Notes: generated by a model not told the origin, from the sequence alone. A stretch of 64,000 nt of DNA from UBA9300 sp032260385 (GCA_032260385.1 JAVVEL010000008.1:24281-88280); one strand, 5' to 3'; shown: positions 34,246 through 43,761, counted from the stretch's first letter. Made by a program: numbers and translations.

Positions 34246-34920
34246 ATGGATATTCTATACGAGGACAACCACATAATCGCCGTAAATAAAAAGTGTTGTG
34301 AACTGGTGCAGGGAGACAGCACGGGTGATGAGACTCTTTCTGACAGGGTGAAGAAATACCTGGCTGTGAAATACAAAAAGCCGGGTGACGTTTTTCTTGG
34401 GGTGGTTCACAGGCTTGACAGGCCGGTAAGCGGTGTTATACTATTTGCACGTACATCGAAAGCCCTGGCCAGATTGAACAGGATGTTCCAGGAAAAAGAG
34501 GTGGCCAAGAAATACCTTGCTGTGGTTAGGGAAAGGCCACCCGCAGAAGAAGGCAGTTTAGTGCATTACCTGAAGAAAAATGAGCAACAGAATAAATCCT
34601 ATGCCTATGATAGCCAGGTGAAGGGTAGTAAAGAAGCTCATCTGAGCTACAGGCTGGTCAGCCGGACAGACCGGTATTATTTACTGGAAATCGACCTCCA
34701 TACCGGGCGTCATCACCAGATAAGATGCCAGCTGGCCAGGGCAGCATGTGCCGTTAAGGGTGATCTTAAATATGGCTATCCCAGGTCAAATAATGACGGA
34801 AGCATATCCCTCCATGCATGGAAAATAAAGTTTATCCATCCCGTTCAAAAACAGGAAATTGAAATTACTGCACCCTTGCCTGATAGCGATATCTGGCCAA
34901 AAATAAAACAGCTTAAATAA
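34246..34920 (+). CDS. RluA-family pseudouridine synthase
   Basis: 224-aa RNA pseudouridine synthase converting specific uridines in rRNA or tRNA. The catalytic Asp58 lies in the family motif HRLDRPVSG. The ILYEDNHIIAVNKK opening, KKYLAVV, the Tyr-containing LEIDLHTGRHHQIR motif and the KGDLKYGYP end are typical of the RluA/RluC/RluD group. There is no N-terminal S4 domain, so it is of the short type. It is co-directional with panB (10-bp gap). The target nucleotide cannot be assigned. Confidence 0.92.
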   Translation: MDILYEDNHIIAVNKKCCELVQGDSTGDETLSDRVKKYLAVKYKKPGDVFLGVVHRLDRPVSGVILFARTSKALARLNRMFQEKEVAKKYLAVVRERPPAEEGSLVHYLKKNEQQNKSYAYDSQVKGSKEAHLSYRLVSRTDRYYLLEIDLHTGRHHQIRCQLARAACAVKGDLKYGYPRSNNDGSISLHAWKIKFIHPVQKQEIEITAPLPDSDIWPKIKQLK

Positions 34921-35178
34921 AAAAATGGCTGCTTCAAAATAAAACAGCCACTTCATTCAAACTGAAAATATCAGAGGTCAGGATGTCAAAATTACCCTCC
35001 GGCCCTGATCCCTATTCTGCCTTACATTCACCCTTTTACAGGGATTTTTAACCGTAGATTAGGTGATTATCACGAAATCCGTAGTAAATGTATAACATTA
35101 TTATCCTGAGTAGGTTAAACTGAGGTTAAATCTAGTTAAGGAAAAGTTAAAAAGTGGATTGTTCTAATTTTATAATTA

Positions 35179-35186
35179 TATTTTTG
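35179..35186 (+). promoter_or_regulatory. -7 element TATTTTTG just before the sensor kinase start
   Basis: Exact TAnnTTTG match ending 4 bp before the ATG. With the usual spacing, transcription would begin at or next to the start codon, suggesting a leaderless mRNA. Confidence 0.5.
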
Positions 35187-35190
35187 CATT

Positions 35191-36786
35191 ATGAAGAGGT
35201 GGAAGTTCATAGGGCTTATATCTTTGATGCTGGTTTCATTAACAGGCATTATCTGGGTGCAGATAGTCTGGATAAATAATGCCGTAAGAGTGCGCAATGA
35301 CCTGTTTAACCGATCTGTATTCAACAGCCTGCAGAGCACTGCAAGAAAAATAGAGTCATCAAGGCAACTGGCTTTCTACAGGCAAATGATGGTAGCCGAT
35401 TCTTTATTACAGTCACAGGCTGATGAGATGCAGACAGTTCCCTTTGCCGGGAATGGGAAAGCGCCGGTGCAGGGATATGGAGGACTGAGCGGCGTAGGGG
35501 AGAGCTTTTCCTTCCAGCTGACAGATGATGGCAATAATGTGCAGGTGCTGGGAGATTACCAGCAGTACTTCATTACCGACAGCAATGAGAAGATAATCCC
35601 GAAGGCCAATATCGAAGTAAATGACCCGGGCCCTCTGAATATTAATAATGACAGGTTCAGATCATGGCTTATGAAAAAATCCAGCGACCTTCGCCGGATG
35701 GGCGACAAAATGATTTCTGAGCTGTATGAATGGGAACTTAACAGTCCGGCCGACAGAGACGAAATATTATCAGTTCTCTACAGTGAGCTCGCAAACTCCG
35801 GAATTACATTACCTTTTGAATTTGCTGTTATTGAGGATAACAGGGTAATTGGCGGGATGTATGAGAAAGTTAGCCCGGCCGACCTTTTAAGCAGCAATTA
35901 TACAGTTAACCTGTTTAATGACAGGTTGATACGTCGAAATACGAGACTTTCCGTAGTCTTCCCTGAACGCAGGAACTATATCCTCTCTTCGATGTCCTTA
36001 CTGCTTGGTGGCTCTCTCCTTTTCAGCATGATAATACTCATTACCTTTGCCCTGAGCATATTCTTTATCATAAGGCAAAAGAGAATATCTGAAATGAAAT
36101 CGGACTTTATAAATAATATGACCCATGAGTTTAAAACACCCATTGCAACCATTTCACTTGCTGCTGATACAATAAGTAACACTAAAATCATAAATGACGA
36201 AAGCAGGGTAAAGCACTTTATAGGCATGATAAAGAAGGAAAATGCAAGAATGAACAAGCAGGTTGAGAATATACTCCAGATTTCATCTCTTGACAGGAAA
36301 GAAATGGAATTCAGTTTTTCCAGTGTGGATATGCATTCAGTGATAGAGAGATCGATAGAAACCATTGAAATACAGGTGGAAGGACGAAACGGGAATATCT
36401 TTTTCTACCCCGAGGCCGGCGACCCTCTTGTCTATGGTGACAGGGAACACCTTACTAACCTGGTGCATAACCTTCTTGATAACGCAAATAAGTACAGTGT
36501 GAGCGAACCCGAGATAACACTGAGCACTCTTAATAAGAATGGTAATTTTGTATTATCTGTATCTGACAAAGGGATAGGAATGTCCAAAACCGTTCAATCA
36601 AAGATATTCGACAGGTTTTACCGGCAGTCCGGTGGTAATATCCATAATGTTAAGGGTTTCGGGCTTGGCTTGAGTTATGTTAAAGCTATAGTCGACGCGC
36701 ATAATGGTGATATTAATGTATTCAGTGAAGCAGGCAAGGGCACAACATTTGAAATATCCATACCACAAAACGAAGACATCCTATGA
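35191..36786 (+). CDS. Sensor histidine kinase (RprX-like)
   Basis: 531-aa two-component sensor. Two transmembrane helices (about 7-29 and 275-300) bracket a periplasmic sensor of about 240 residues. The HisKA domain follows, with His312 in NNMTHEFKTPIAT, then HATPase motifs LLDNANKYS, SDKGIGMS and GFGLGLSYV. Its stop overlaps the start of the OmpR-family regulator (ATGA). The order and size match the RprX-RprY pair of Bacteroides. There is no HAMP domain of normal length. The signal is unknown. Confidence 0.93.
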   Translation: MKRWKFIGLISLMLVSLTGIIWVQIVWINNAVRVRNDLFNRSVFNSLQSTARKIESSRQLAFYRQMMVADSLLQSQADEMQTVPFAGNGKAPVQGYGGLSGVGESFSFQLTDDGNNVQVLGDYQQYFITDSNEKIIPKANIEVNDPGPLNINNDRFRSWLMKKSSDLRRMGDKMISELYEWELNSPADRDEILSVLYSELANSGITLPFEFAVIEDNRVIGGMYEKVSPADLLSSNYTVNLFNDRLIRRNTRLSVVFPERRNYILSSMSLLLGGSLLFSMIILITFALSIFFIIRQKRISEMKSDFINNMTHEFKTPIATISLAADTISNTKIINDESRVKHFIGMIKKENARMNKQVENILQISSLDRKEMEFSFSSVDMHSVIERSIETIEIQVEGRNGNIFFYPEAGDPLVYGDREHLTNLVHNLLDNANKYSVSEPEITLSTLNKNGNFVLSVSDKGIGMSKTVQSKIFDRFYRQSGGNIHNVKGFGLGLSYVKAIVDAHNGDINVFSEAGKGTTFEISIPQNEDIL

Positions 36787-37478
36787 GTGATATATCAAAA
36801 ATACTTCTTGTAGAAGATGATCTCAGCTTTGGTTCGGTTCTAAAATCATATCTTGAAATCAATGATTTTACTGTTGAATGGGTTGATGATGGCAAAAATG
36901 CCATCCCTGCTTTCAGGAAGGGACAATTCAACCTGTGTATACTGGATGTTATGCTGCCCAATGTAGATGGCTTCACCATAGCTTCGGAAATAAGGGCTAT
37001 CAACAGGACAATACCCTTGATTTTTCTGACAGCGAAGAAACTGAAAGATGATGTTCTGCACGGTTACGGTCTCGGTGCGGATGACTATATTACCAAGCCT
37101 TTCGACACTGATATACTCCTGGCCAAGATAAAAGCCATTACAAGTCGCAGGGAAGGGATGAAAAGAATCAGTGACGATATTAAAATAGGCAAATATACCT
37201 TCAACACAAAAATCAGGTCACTTAAGTCAGGGCAGGAGGAAAGAAAGCTCTCTCCCAAGGAAGCCCAGCTCCTTGAACTTCTTGCACAGTCGCCCAATAG
37301 CCTGGTTAGCCGGGAGACTGCATTAAAAACCATATGGGGGTCCGATGATTATTTTACTGCAAGGAGCATGGATGTTTATGTTACGAAGCTGAGAAAATAC
37401 CTGTCGGGCGACAGCAATATTTCAATAAAAAACATTCATGGTGCGGGCTTCCAGATGCTTATTGACAGTGATGATTAA
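36783..37478 (+). CDS. OmpR/PhoB-family response regulator (RprY-like)
   Basis: 231-aa response regulator and DNA-binding protein. The receiver domain has the phospho-acceptor Asp55 in CILDVMLPN, acidic residues in LLVEDD, Thr in IFLTAKK and Lys in DYITKPFD. A winged-helix trans_reg_C domain begins near residue 125 and includes KLSPKEAQLLELL and TARSMDVYVTKLRKYL. It is translationally coupled to the kinase. Its last 4 bp overlap the stop codon of the convergent cdd gene. Confidence 0.95.
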   Translation: MSDISKILLVEDDLSFGSVLKSYLEINDFTVEWVDDGKNAIPAFRKGQFNLCILDVMLPNVDGFTIASEIRAINRTIPLIFLTAKKLKDDVLHGYGLGADDYITKPFDTDILLAKIKAITSRREGMKRISDDIKIGKYTFNTKIRSLKSGQEERKLSPKEAQLLELLAQSPNSLVSRETALKTIWGSDDYFTARSMDVYVTKLRKYLSGDSNISIKNIHGAGFQMLIDSDD

Positions 37479-37963
37479 GGCCGCAGTGCAGAGCTGCTGA
37501 AATGGAGGGGCAGCAGGTTTTCGATACCGTCAATCACATAAATCCTTGATTTCCCGTAAAGGATTATCCTGATTTTACTTCCTGACCGGTCTTCCTCTTC
37601 CGATAATACCTGCCTGCATTTACCGCATGGAGATACCGGCATATCGGTAAAATCTTTCCCCTTTCGTGCACATATTGCAATTGCCATAATTACAGATTCC
37701 GGATAATTTGCCCCTGCACAGGCAACAGCGGTATGTTCAGCACAGATACTGACCGGGAAAGAAGCATTTTCCCTGTTGTTTCCCCTTACTATTTCCCCGG
37801 TGTCAAGCCTCAGTGCTGCACCTACCGAAAAATCAGAGTACGGTGAATATGCATTTTTGGCTGCCTGCATCGCTTCACTGATGAGTTTCCGGTCATCACC
37901 ACCGAGCTCTTCCGGACCGGCATATTCTTGAAGTATCAGTTTAATTATTTTTTCCCTTGCCAT
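37475..37963 (-). CDS. cdd: Cytidine deaminase
   Basis: 162-aa zinc-dependent cytidine deaminase of the pyrimidine salvage pathway, cytosolic. It contains AYSPYSDFSVGAAL, the CAEHTAV motif (zinc ligand plus catalytic Glu; Cys replaces His in the first ligand position as in tetrameric Cdd enzymes) and PCGKCRQVL with the two other Cys ligands. Convergent with the RprY-like gene, sharing 4 bp. Confidence 0.95.
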   Translation of the reverse strand: MAREKIIKLILQEYAGPEELGGDDRKLISEAMQAAKNAYSPYSDFSVGAALRLDTGEIVRGNNRENASFPVSICAEHTAVACAGANYPESVIMAIAICARKGKDFTDMPVSPCGKCRQVLSEEEDRSGSKIRIILYGKSRIYVIDGIENLLPLHFSSSALRP

Positions 37964-38126
37964 AGCTTCAGTATGTCCTGCAAAATAATGAAAAATTTTT
38001 CAAGCCCTTGTTCTATTTGCGTGAGGAAGGCAAAAATTTGATAATTATGGACTATTATTTAATATCTTCACGTTTATACGGGTGTAAATACATTTAAGCT
38101 TATTATTTTTAAGGCAAATTATTCAG

Positions 38127-39158
38127 ATGAGAGCTCTTCCATATATACTATTAGCGACCCTGCTCTTCTCTTCGTGCCAGTCCGCAAGGTGGGCAAGGAC
38201 TGAAAGCATTCCGGCGGATGAAAACCCCGACATTGAAAAGTACATTAAAGAATATGCTGATCTGGCTATGAGCGAGATGCGCAGAACGGGGGTGCCGGCC
38301 AGCATTACTTTAGCCCAGGCTGTGATTGAAAGTGATTACGGGCGCAGCAGGCTTGCAAGCACAGCCAATAATCATTTTGGGATAAAATGCCATAAGGAAT
38401 GGACTGGAAGAAGGATTTATCACAATGACGACAGGCGCAGTGAATGCTTCAGGAGATACAGGGATGTGAGTGAATCGTTCAAAGACCATTCTGATTTCCT
38501 GGTTGATGGATCAAGATATAGTTTCCTCTTCTACCTGGAACAGGACGATTACAGGGGTTGGGCCAGGGGGCTTAAGAGTGCCGGATATGCGACCAATCCG
38601 AGATATGCCGATATGCTTATTGATATGATAGAAAAAAATGATCTTCATGTTTATGATCAAATGGTACTGGGTGCTAAAAAGCCTGATCAGGGTAAAATTT
38701 ATGCTTCCTTGAATACTGAAAAAGCAGACAGAATAAAGAAAACCGGTGATGTCAATGATCGTAGCGATCTTGTTGCAGATGCCTATACAGTCGACAGGGG
38801 GAGCAGGGTTAAGGTCAGAAACATGGTTGAATATATCACCGTTAACGAGCATGATACCTTTGAAAGCCTGGCCGCCGAATTCGGATTGTTAAGCTGGGAA
38901 TTATACAGGTTTAATGATCTTGAAGATGATACCGAACTAAGGCCGGGCCAGATACTTTATCTCCACCCAAAAAGAAACATGGCAGAGCGGGGCAAGGAAT
39001 ATCATATTGTGAATGAGGGAGAGACAATGCACAGTATATCACAACTGTATGGTATCAGGCTCAGGGTCCTGTACAGGAAGAACAGGATGAAACCGGGCTA
39101 TGAACCACCCCCGGGAACCGAGCTGTGGCTGAGAAAAACTAAGCCTGAAGGCCTTTGA
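38127..39158 (+). CDS. Glucosaminidase-LysM lipoprotein (peptidoglycan hydrolase)
   Basis: 343-aa predicted lipoprotein (lipobox LLFSSC). Residues about 45-180 form a glucosaminidase (FlgJ/GH73-type) domain with the catalytic region SITLAQAVIESDYGRSRLA and HFGIKCHKEWTGR. Two LysM domains follow, near 235-280 (VNEHDTFESLAAEFGL) and 290-335 (VNEGETMHSISQLYGI). It probably cleaves N-acetylglucosamine bonds in the cell wall for division or remodelling. Its final 20 bp overlap the 3' end of the convergent fmt gene. Confidence 0.93.
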   Translation: MRALPYILLATLLFSSCQSARWARTESIPADENPDIEKYIKEYADLAMSEMRRTGVPASITLAQAVIESDYGRSRLASTANNHFGIKCHKEWTGRRIYHNDDRRSECFRRYRDVSESFKDHSDFLVDGSRYSFLFYLEQDDYRGWARGLKSAGYATNPRYADMLIDMIEKNDLHVYDQMVLGAKKPDQGKIYASLNTEKADRIKKTGDVNDRSDLVADAYTVDRGSRVKVRNMVEYITVNEHDTFESLAAEFGLLSWELYRFNDLEDDTELRPGQILYLHPKRNMAERGKEYHIVNEGETMHSISQLYGIRLRVLYRKNRMKPGYEPPPGTELWLRKTKPEGL

Positions 39159-40113
39159 TAATCAGTGTATCATTAATATCGAAACCCCTGAGGAATTCAC
39201 TTACATGCATTAATTTTCGCCCTTCCATCTGCAGCCTTTCTATATCAATGGCACATCCTCCGGTTCCTATCCTCAGATAGGTTTTATCGTCACTGTCGAT
39301 CTGTCCGGGTTTTAAATTTTCATATTGTTTAAGGCATTTGCATTTACCTATTTTTACGATATGGTCCTTACCGGCCTTCCTGAAGATTGTTCTTGCTCCC
39401 GGTTGCGGATATAAACCGCGAATGAAATTATAAACATCATTGTTTTTCATATTCCAGTCAATGTAACAATCCCTGGTGTGGATTTTCGGAGCTTTTTTTA
39501 GCATTTCATTATCACCCAGGAGGCTCGACTGGTCTATTGTTTTAACATTGCCCCTGGCAAGGGCTTTAACTGTTTTAACCACCAGTTTTGCTCCTTCCCT
39601 CATTAGCTTGTCATGCATGTTACCGGCACTGTCATCTGCAGCAATATTAACCTTCTTCCTGAAAAGTATTTTACCCGTATCTATATTGCCGTCAATAAGG
39701 AAGGTTGTCAGGCCTGTGGTTTTTTCTCCGTTAATGATAGCATGATGAATAGGTGCTGCCCCCCTGTACTGTGGAAGCAGGGAAGCGTGCAGGTTAAAGG
39801 TGCCTTTAGTGGGAATTTTCCATACTTCTTCAGGCAATTTCCTGAAGGCCACAACAACGATAATATCAGGCTTGAGGCCGGCAATCTCTTTGATGAAAGA
39901 AGGATCATCCAGGTTAAGGGGCTGGATGAGATTAAGTAAGTTTTCTGTGGCATATTCAGCTACGGCTGACCTTTGGATTTTCAGTCCCCGGCCTGCAGGT
40001 TTGTCGGGAGCACTCACCACACCGACAATATTATAATCATTTATGAGAAGCGACCCGAGGCTGGGTACTGCAAATTCAGGTGTTCCCATAAAAATGATTC
40101 GCGGTGGGGTCAT
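39139..40113 (-). CDS. fmt: Methionyl-tRNA formyltransferase
   Basis: About 324-aa enzyme that formylates initiator Met-tRNA with 10-formyl-tetrahydrofolate. The protein was started at MTPPRIIFMGTPEFAVPSL, the conserved family N-terminus; the 69 upstream codons of the open frame belong to the end of ribBA read in another frame. The folate and catalytic motifs HASLLPQYRGAAPIHHAII (Asn-less His-Pro variant of the SLLP motif) and FLIDGNIDTG are present, with a C-terminal OB-like domain. It begins 10 bp after ribBA and probably shares its transcript. Confidence 0.95.
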   Translation of the reverse strand: MTPPRIIFMGTPEFAVPSLGSLLINDYNIVGVVSAPDKPAGRGLKIQRSAVAEYATENLLNLIQPLNLDDPSFIKEIAGLKPDIIVVVAFRKLPEEVWKIPTKGTFNLHASLLPQYRGAAPIHHAIINGEKTTGLTTFLIDGNIDTGKILFRKKVNIAADDSAGNMHDKLMREGAKLVVKTVKALARGNVKTIDQSSLLGDNEMLKKAPKIHTRDCYIDWNMKNNDVYNFIRGLYPQPGARTIFRKAGKDHIVKIGKCKCLKQYENLKPGQIDSDDKTYLRIGTGGCAIDIERLQMEGRKLMHVSEFLRGFDINDTLIIKGLQA

Positions 40114-40123
40114 TGATTTTCCT

Positions 40124-41374
40124 TTAAAGTTTACTCTTGGGATGTTTATAACAACTGATATAGTGACCCATTTTATCGGCCTTGGTCTGCAGGTAAAATT
40201 CGTTATGGGGGTTAGGAGTGATCTCCAGGGGAATGGTTTCAACAATTTCAATGCCGTAGCCTTCGAGTCCGGCTCTTTTAACCGGGTTATTAGAGATAAG
40301 TTTAACCTTACCCAGGCCAAGGTCTCTCATTATATTGGCACCAATTCCATAATCTCTTTCATCTTCTCCAAATCCAAGTTCCAGGTTTGCTTCAACCGTA
40401 TCCAGTCCCTCTTCCTGCAATTTGTAAGTACGTATTTTATTGAATAAGCCTATTCCCCTCCCTTCCTGGCTAAGGTAAATAACTGCTCCCTTGCCTGCCT
40501 CCTCAACCATTTCCATTGCCTTATGCAGCTGTGGTCCGCAATCGCAGCGCAGTGAGCCAAAAATATCTCCGGTAAAGCAGGAGGAGTGTATTCTTACCAT
40601 CACAGTTTCATCCTTTGTCCATGATCCTTTTACCAGGGCTGCATGTTCAAGATGATTACTTAACTGCCTGAACGGGATAAAATCAAATTCTCCGTGCTCG
40701 GTGGGCAGATGGACTCTCAGTCCCCTTTCAAGGATACTCTCTTTTTCCAGCCTGTATTTTATAAGATCACTTATCGAGATTATTTTAATATTGAATTTTT
40801 CTGACAGTTTCAGCAGGTCGGGAAGACGGGCCATTGATCCGTCTTCATTCATTATTTCAACAAGTGTTCCTCCGGGTCGGAGACCTGCCAGCCTTGTAAG
40901 ATCAACGGCCGCTTCTGTATGTCCGGCACGCCTGAGCACACCTTTTGATTTGGCCTTTAGCGGAAAGATATGCCCCGGTCTGCCCAGGTTTTCGGGCCTG
41001 GTACGGGAGTCAACAAGGGCATTGATGGTAAGACACCTGTCATGTGCTGATATGCCGGTGGTTGTGCTTTTACTGATAAGATCCACACTTACCGTAAATG
41101 GGGTATCATAGGCAGAGGTGTTTTTTCCGACCATCAGCTCCAGTTCAAGCTCCTCACATCTTTCTTCAGGCAGGGGTACGCAGATAAGCCCTCTGCCGTG
41201 AGTGGCCATAAAATTCACAATTTCCGGGGTGGTAAGCTCAGCAGCGCAAATAAAATCACCTTCGTTTTCCCTGTCTTCATCATCTACCACAATAATCAGC
41301 CTTCCCCTTCGTATCTCTTCAATTGCTTCATCTATGGTATGAAATGGATTTTTTGGTATATTATTTTTTGTCAT
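40124..41374 (-). CDS. ribBA: Bifunctional 3,4-dihydroxybutanone-phosphate synthase / GTP cyclohydrolase II
   Basis: 416-aa fusion of the two entry enzymes of riboflavin synthesis. N-terminal RibB domain: RGRLIIVVDDEDRENEGDFICAA (catalytic Asp/Glu), ISAHDR and RRAGHTEAAVDL. C-terminal RibA domain: zinc ligands in HSSCFTGDIFGSLRCDCGPQL and the GRGIGL loop. No FMN riboswitch is visible upstream. A TACTTTTG promoter element lies about 35 bp before the start. It is followed by fmt on the same strand. Confidence 0.96.
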   Translation of the reverse strand: MTKNNIPKNPFHTIDEAIEEIRRGRLIIVVDDEDRENEGDFICAAELTTPEIVNFMATHGRGLICVPLPEERCEELELELMVGKNTSAYDTPFTVSVDLISKSTTTGISAHDRCLTINALVDSRTRPENLGRPGHIFPLKAKSKGVLRRAGHTEAAVDLTRLAGLRPGGTLVEIMNEDGSMARLPDLLKLSEKFNIKIISISDLIKYRLEKESILERGLRVHLPTEHGEFDFIPFRQLSNHLEHAALVKGSWTKDETVMVRIHSSCFTGDIFGSLRCDCGPQLHKAMEMVEEAGKGAVIYLSQEGRGIGLFNKIRTYKLQEEGLDTVEANLELGFGEDERDYGIGANIMRDLGLGKVKLISNNPVKRAGLEGYGIEIVETIPLEITPNPHNEFYLQTKADKMGHYISCYKHPKSKL

Positions 41375-41409
41375 TGGATTTTAATACTGTATCTGTCTCG
41401 ATTATGGTG

Positions 41410-41417
41410 CAAAAGTA
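41410..41417 (-). promoter_or_regulatory. -7 element TACTTTTG for ribBA-fmt
   Basis: Exact minus-strand TAnnTTTG match upstream of ribBA, with a predicted leader of about 30 nt. Confidence 0.6.
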
Positions 41418-41555
41418 TGATTTGTAAGCCAAAATACATAGACAAAACACTAAAAATACCCCCGGGCTATTTATGACTTATGTCATGGGCCAGGTATTTT
41501 TTTTCGGACGGCTTATTCACCGGCCCATAAATTCTTCAATTATAAGGGGAACTTT

Positions 41556-43046
41556 TTATTGCTTATCAGCAGACTCAGCCTTGTTCACGGATTGTGTTAA
41601 ACCAAGTTTTTTTCCTATGTTTTTGAAGAAGGCTGTGTATGTTTCCTTATTCATTATGGCTGCATCTGAAGTGGCTTTATAGGTAAGAAAGATACCCACT
41701 CCCATTAATATAACCGTTGATTCCCACATCCCAAATGGTACCGGGGCAATCCCTTCCTTAGCGGCCTTTTCCCCGAAAAGGGTGAGGACATACCAGATAA
41801 CAAAGAAGAGAACAGCAATAACTACGGGCGTACCCAGTCCGCCTTTCCTTATTATGGCTCCCAGCGGGGCTCCTATGAAAAAGAAAATAATGCATGAAAC
41901 GGCAAGGGTTAGCTTCCTGTGCCATTCGGCTTTGAATTTCAGTATATGCTTTAATTCGGCATACCTTATATTACTTTTTTCTTCTATATACTGCAGACCT
42001 GACCTGGCCTGGTTAAGGGAATGGGAGACCACCATCTGTTGCTGTATAGGATCAAGCGAAGCATAAAGGCTGTCAACACTGAAAACCAGGTTTTCTATTT
42101 CCACCGTATCACTTTTTATATCTCTGGTGTAGTAATTTCTCCTGGAGTATATTTTTGATGTTTTATATTCACGCACGTAACTTTCCTCCCGTGTTTTCAG
42201 TCTTTCGCTTAGTGAATCAATGTAATATTCAAGCTGGGCCATATTCTGCATGGTCTGGTGCGACTTGAACAGGTTTAGGTCGGAACGTTCCAGGTCGAAG
42301 CCACTCAGTTCTATTATCATTACCTGTTCACTGAAACGGTCTGACCTGAAGGGATATTTCTTCTGGCTTGCCGATCTGCCTTTTTCTTCTATATCGTTAT
42401 AGGCGTAGCCGTTATAGAGTGTGAATATCAGTCCTGACTCATCCGGTGTCATGTTCATATAGCCCGAGTCAGCCATTACCAGCGATTTATTTCCCTGTGT
42501 GTCCCTGTGATCATAAATAAGTATCTTTTCAAGCTTGTTGGTTTCAGGGTCTTTCTTACCTATTTTGATACTGAAACCATCTATCCCGTTATAAAAAGTA
42601 CCAGCCTGGATATTCAGTTCAGGTCTCTTCTGTGTAATATCATACATCAGGGTTTTAGCCTTCCTGTTCGCATAGGGTACTACATTATTGGAAAAGAAAA
42701 AAGAGCCTATGCTTATCAGGACAATGAATATGATAAGAGGCCGCATTATTCTCTGCAGTGATATGCCCGATGATTTTATTGCTGTTAGCTCAAAGTTCTC
42801 ACCCATGTTGCCGAAAGTCATAAGCGCAGCCAGGAGAATGGCAAGGGGCAGGGCATTTGGTACAAAGACAAGGGTAAAGTGGAATAAAAGCTCAGCCAGC
42901 ACATCCAGTTCAAGACCTTTGCCCGCCAGGTCGTCGATATACATCCACAGGAATTGAAGGACAAATACAAACAGGACGATAAAAAATGTAAGTATTTGCG
43001 GTCCAATGAAGGATTTTAAAACCAGCCAGTCTAATTTCTTCATCAT
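41556..43046 (-). CDS. LptF/LptG-family lipopolysaccharide export permease
   Basis: 496-aa inner-membrane permease of the YjgP/YjgQ family, part of the LptB2FG transporter that extracts LPS. There are three N-terminal membrane helices (KSFIGPQILTFFIVLFVFVLQF..., PNALPLAILLAALMTFG, IIFIVLISIGSFFF), a large periplasmic beta-jellyroll-like middle region, and three C-terminal helices (LAVSCIIFFFIGAPLGAIIRKGGLGTPV...). It starts at tandem ATGs preceded by a TAGCTTTG promoter. It appears monocistronic. Confidence 0.93.
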   Translation of the reverse strand: MMKKLDWLVLKSFIGPQILTFFIVLFVFVLQFLWMYIDDLAGKGLELDVLAELLFHFTLVFVPNALPLAILLAALMTFGNMGENFELTAIKSSGISLQRIMRPLIIFIVLISIGSFFFSNNVVPYANRKAKTLMYDITQKRPELNIQAGTFYNGIDGFSIKIGKKDPETNKLEKILIYDHRDTQGNKSLVMADSGYMNMTPDESGLIFTLYNGYAYNDIEEKGRSASQKKYPFRSDRFSEQVMIIELSGFDLERSDLNLFKSHQTMQNMAQLEYYIDSLSERLKTREESYVREYKTSKIYSRRNYYTRDIKSDTVEIENLVFSVDSLYASLDPIQQQMVVSHSLNQARSGLQYIEEKSNIRYAELKHILKFKAEWHRKLTLAVSCIIFFFIGAPLGAIIRKGGLGTPVVIAVLFFVIWYVLTLFGEKAAKEGIAPVPFGMWESTVILMGVGIFLTYKATSDAAIMNKETYTAFFKNIGKKLGLTQSVNKAESADKQ

Positions 43047-43065
43047 AGTGCTAAGCTAGGGGCTT

Positions 43066-43073
43066 CAAAGCTA
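43066..43073 (-). promoter_or_regulatory. -7 element TAGCTTTG for the LptF/G gene
   Basis: Exact minus-strand TAnnTTTG match 19 bp upstream of the start codon. Confidence 0.6.
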
Positions 43074-43149
43074 CTAAATAAAATTCTATTTATTTAAAAA
43101 TGACATAAGGGGAAGGCCCTGGAGGACTTATGCATAAATCGTGCCCGTT

Positions 43150-43530
43150 TTACAATCCCAGTGCCCGCTTGAGCTCAGTTATCTGTGTATCCCAGAGATA
43201 AATGGCGTCTTCTCTCTCACTTTCTTCGGCAAAATCGGTAATAAAGAGAGCCACATCCCCGGTCAGTTCATCAATATCAAGTTTAAACTCAAAGTATCTG
43301 TCCTCATTTTCGGCTGTTTCAGCCCACTTGAATCGCACATGTTTATTTTCCCTGAGTTGTACCAGTCTTGCCCTGTGTTCGGTATTATCCCAAATAAAAA
43401 TAAAATCATCACCGTCGATGTGTACATCATCGGCGAACCATTCGGCCAGTCCTTCTGCGGTACTTAATCTTGGAAACAGTACTTTTGGTGAGCTGTTCAG
43501 ATTGTATTCGAGTTCATATTTTGATTTCAT
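43150..43530 (-). CDS. START-like domain protein
   Basis: 126-aa cytosolic protein of the START/AHSA1-like fold found widely in Bacteroidota. It has the opening YELEYNLNSSPKVLFPRLSTAEGLAEWF, a central VRFKWAE and the C-terminal helix ending in ELKRALGL. The open frame continues 61 codons upstream and crosses the tRNA-Met gene on the other strand, so the start was placed at MKSKYELEY, where homology-type sequence begins. A near-consensus element (AATATTTG) lies just upstream. The ligand and function are unknown. Confidence 0.85.
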   Translation of the reverse strand: MKSKYELEYNLNSSPKVLFPRLSTAEGLAEWFADDVHIDGDDFIFIWDNTEHRARLVQLRENKHVRFKWAETAENEDRYFEFKLDIDELTGDVALFITDFAEESEREDAIYLWDTQITELKRALGL

Positions 43531-43623
43531 CAATTCAATTTTTGACAAATATTTTACGATCTTACGCAATATAGAAAAAATAACATTAATAAAAAACCAT
43601 ATTGATATATTGGAAGGATGTAT

Positions 43624-43631
43624 TATATTTG
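43624..43631 (+). promoter_or_regulatory. -7 element TATATTTG for tRNA-Met
   Basis: Exact TAnnTTTG match, identical to that of tRNA-Val, 52 bp before the mature tRNA 5' end, implying a processed leader of about 45 nt. Confidence 0.65.
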
Positions 43632-43683
43632 CACCCGCAAAAGCAGGGGAGATGACAACGCGGTGCATGTACCCGCAAAACAT

Positions 43684-43757
43684 GGCGAGATAGCTCAGAT
43701 GGTTAGAGCGCATGATTCATAATCATGAGGTCCCGGGTTCAATTCCCGGTCTCGCTA
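43684..43757 (+). tRNA. tRNA-Met (anticodon CAT)
   Basis: Acceptor GGCGAGA pairs with TCTCGCT (terminal G-U), D-arm GCTC/GAGC, anticodon stem CATGA/TCATG with loop TTCATAA (anticodon CAT), T-stem CCGGG/CCCGG with loop TTCAATT, discriminator A. There are no GGG/CCC pairs in the anticodon stem, so it is not the initiator. It could be elongator Met or the lysidine-modified Ile2; the sequence alone does not settle this. CCA is not encoded. Confidence 0.95.
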
Positions 43758-43761
43758 CAAA

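Noticed and set aside
34921..34960. Terminator after the pseudouridine synthase gene
   Set aside because: The stem TGGCTG / CAGCCA lacks a T-tract on the plus strand, so it was not annotated.
41375..41555. FMN riboswitch upstream of ribBA
   Set aside because: The conserved FMN-aptamer blocks were not found. Only a -7 promoter element is present, with a leader of about 30 nt.
43202..43693. 163-aa plus-strand frame running into tRNA-Met
   Set aside because: Antisense to the START-like gene and crossing its promoter. It ends within the tRNA.
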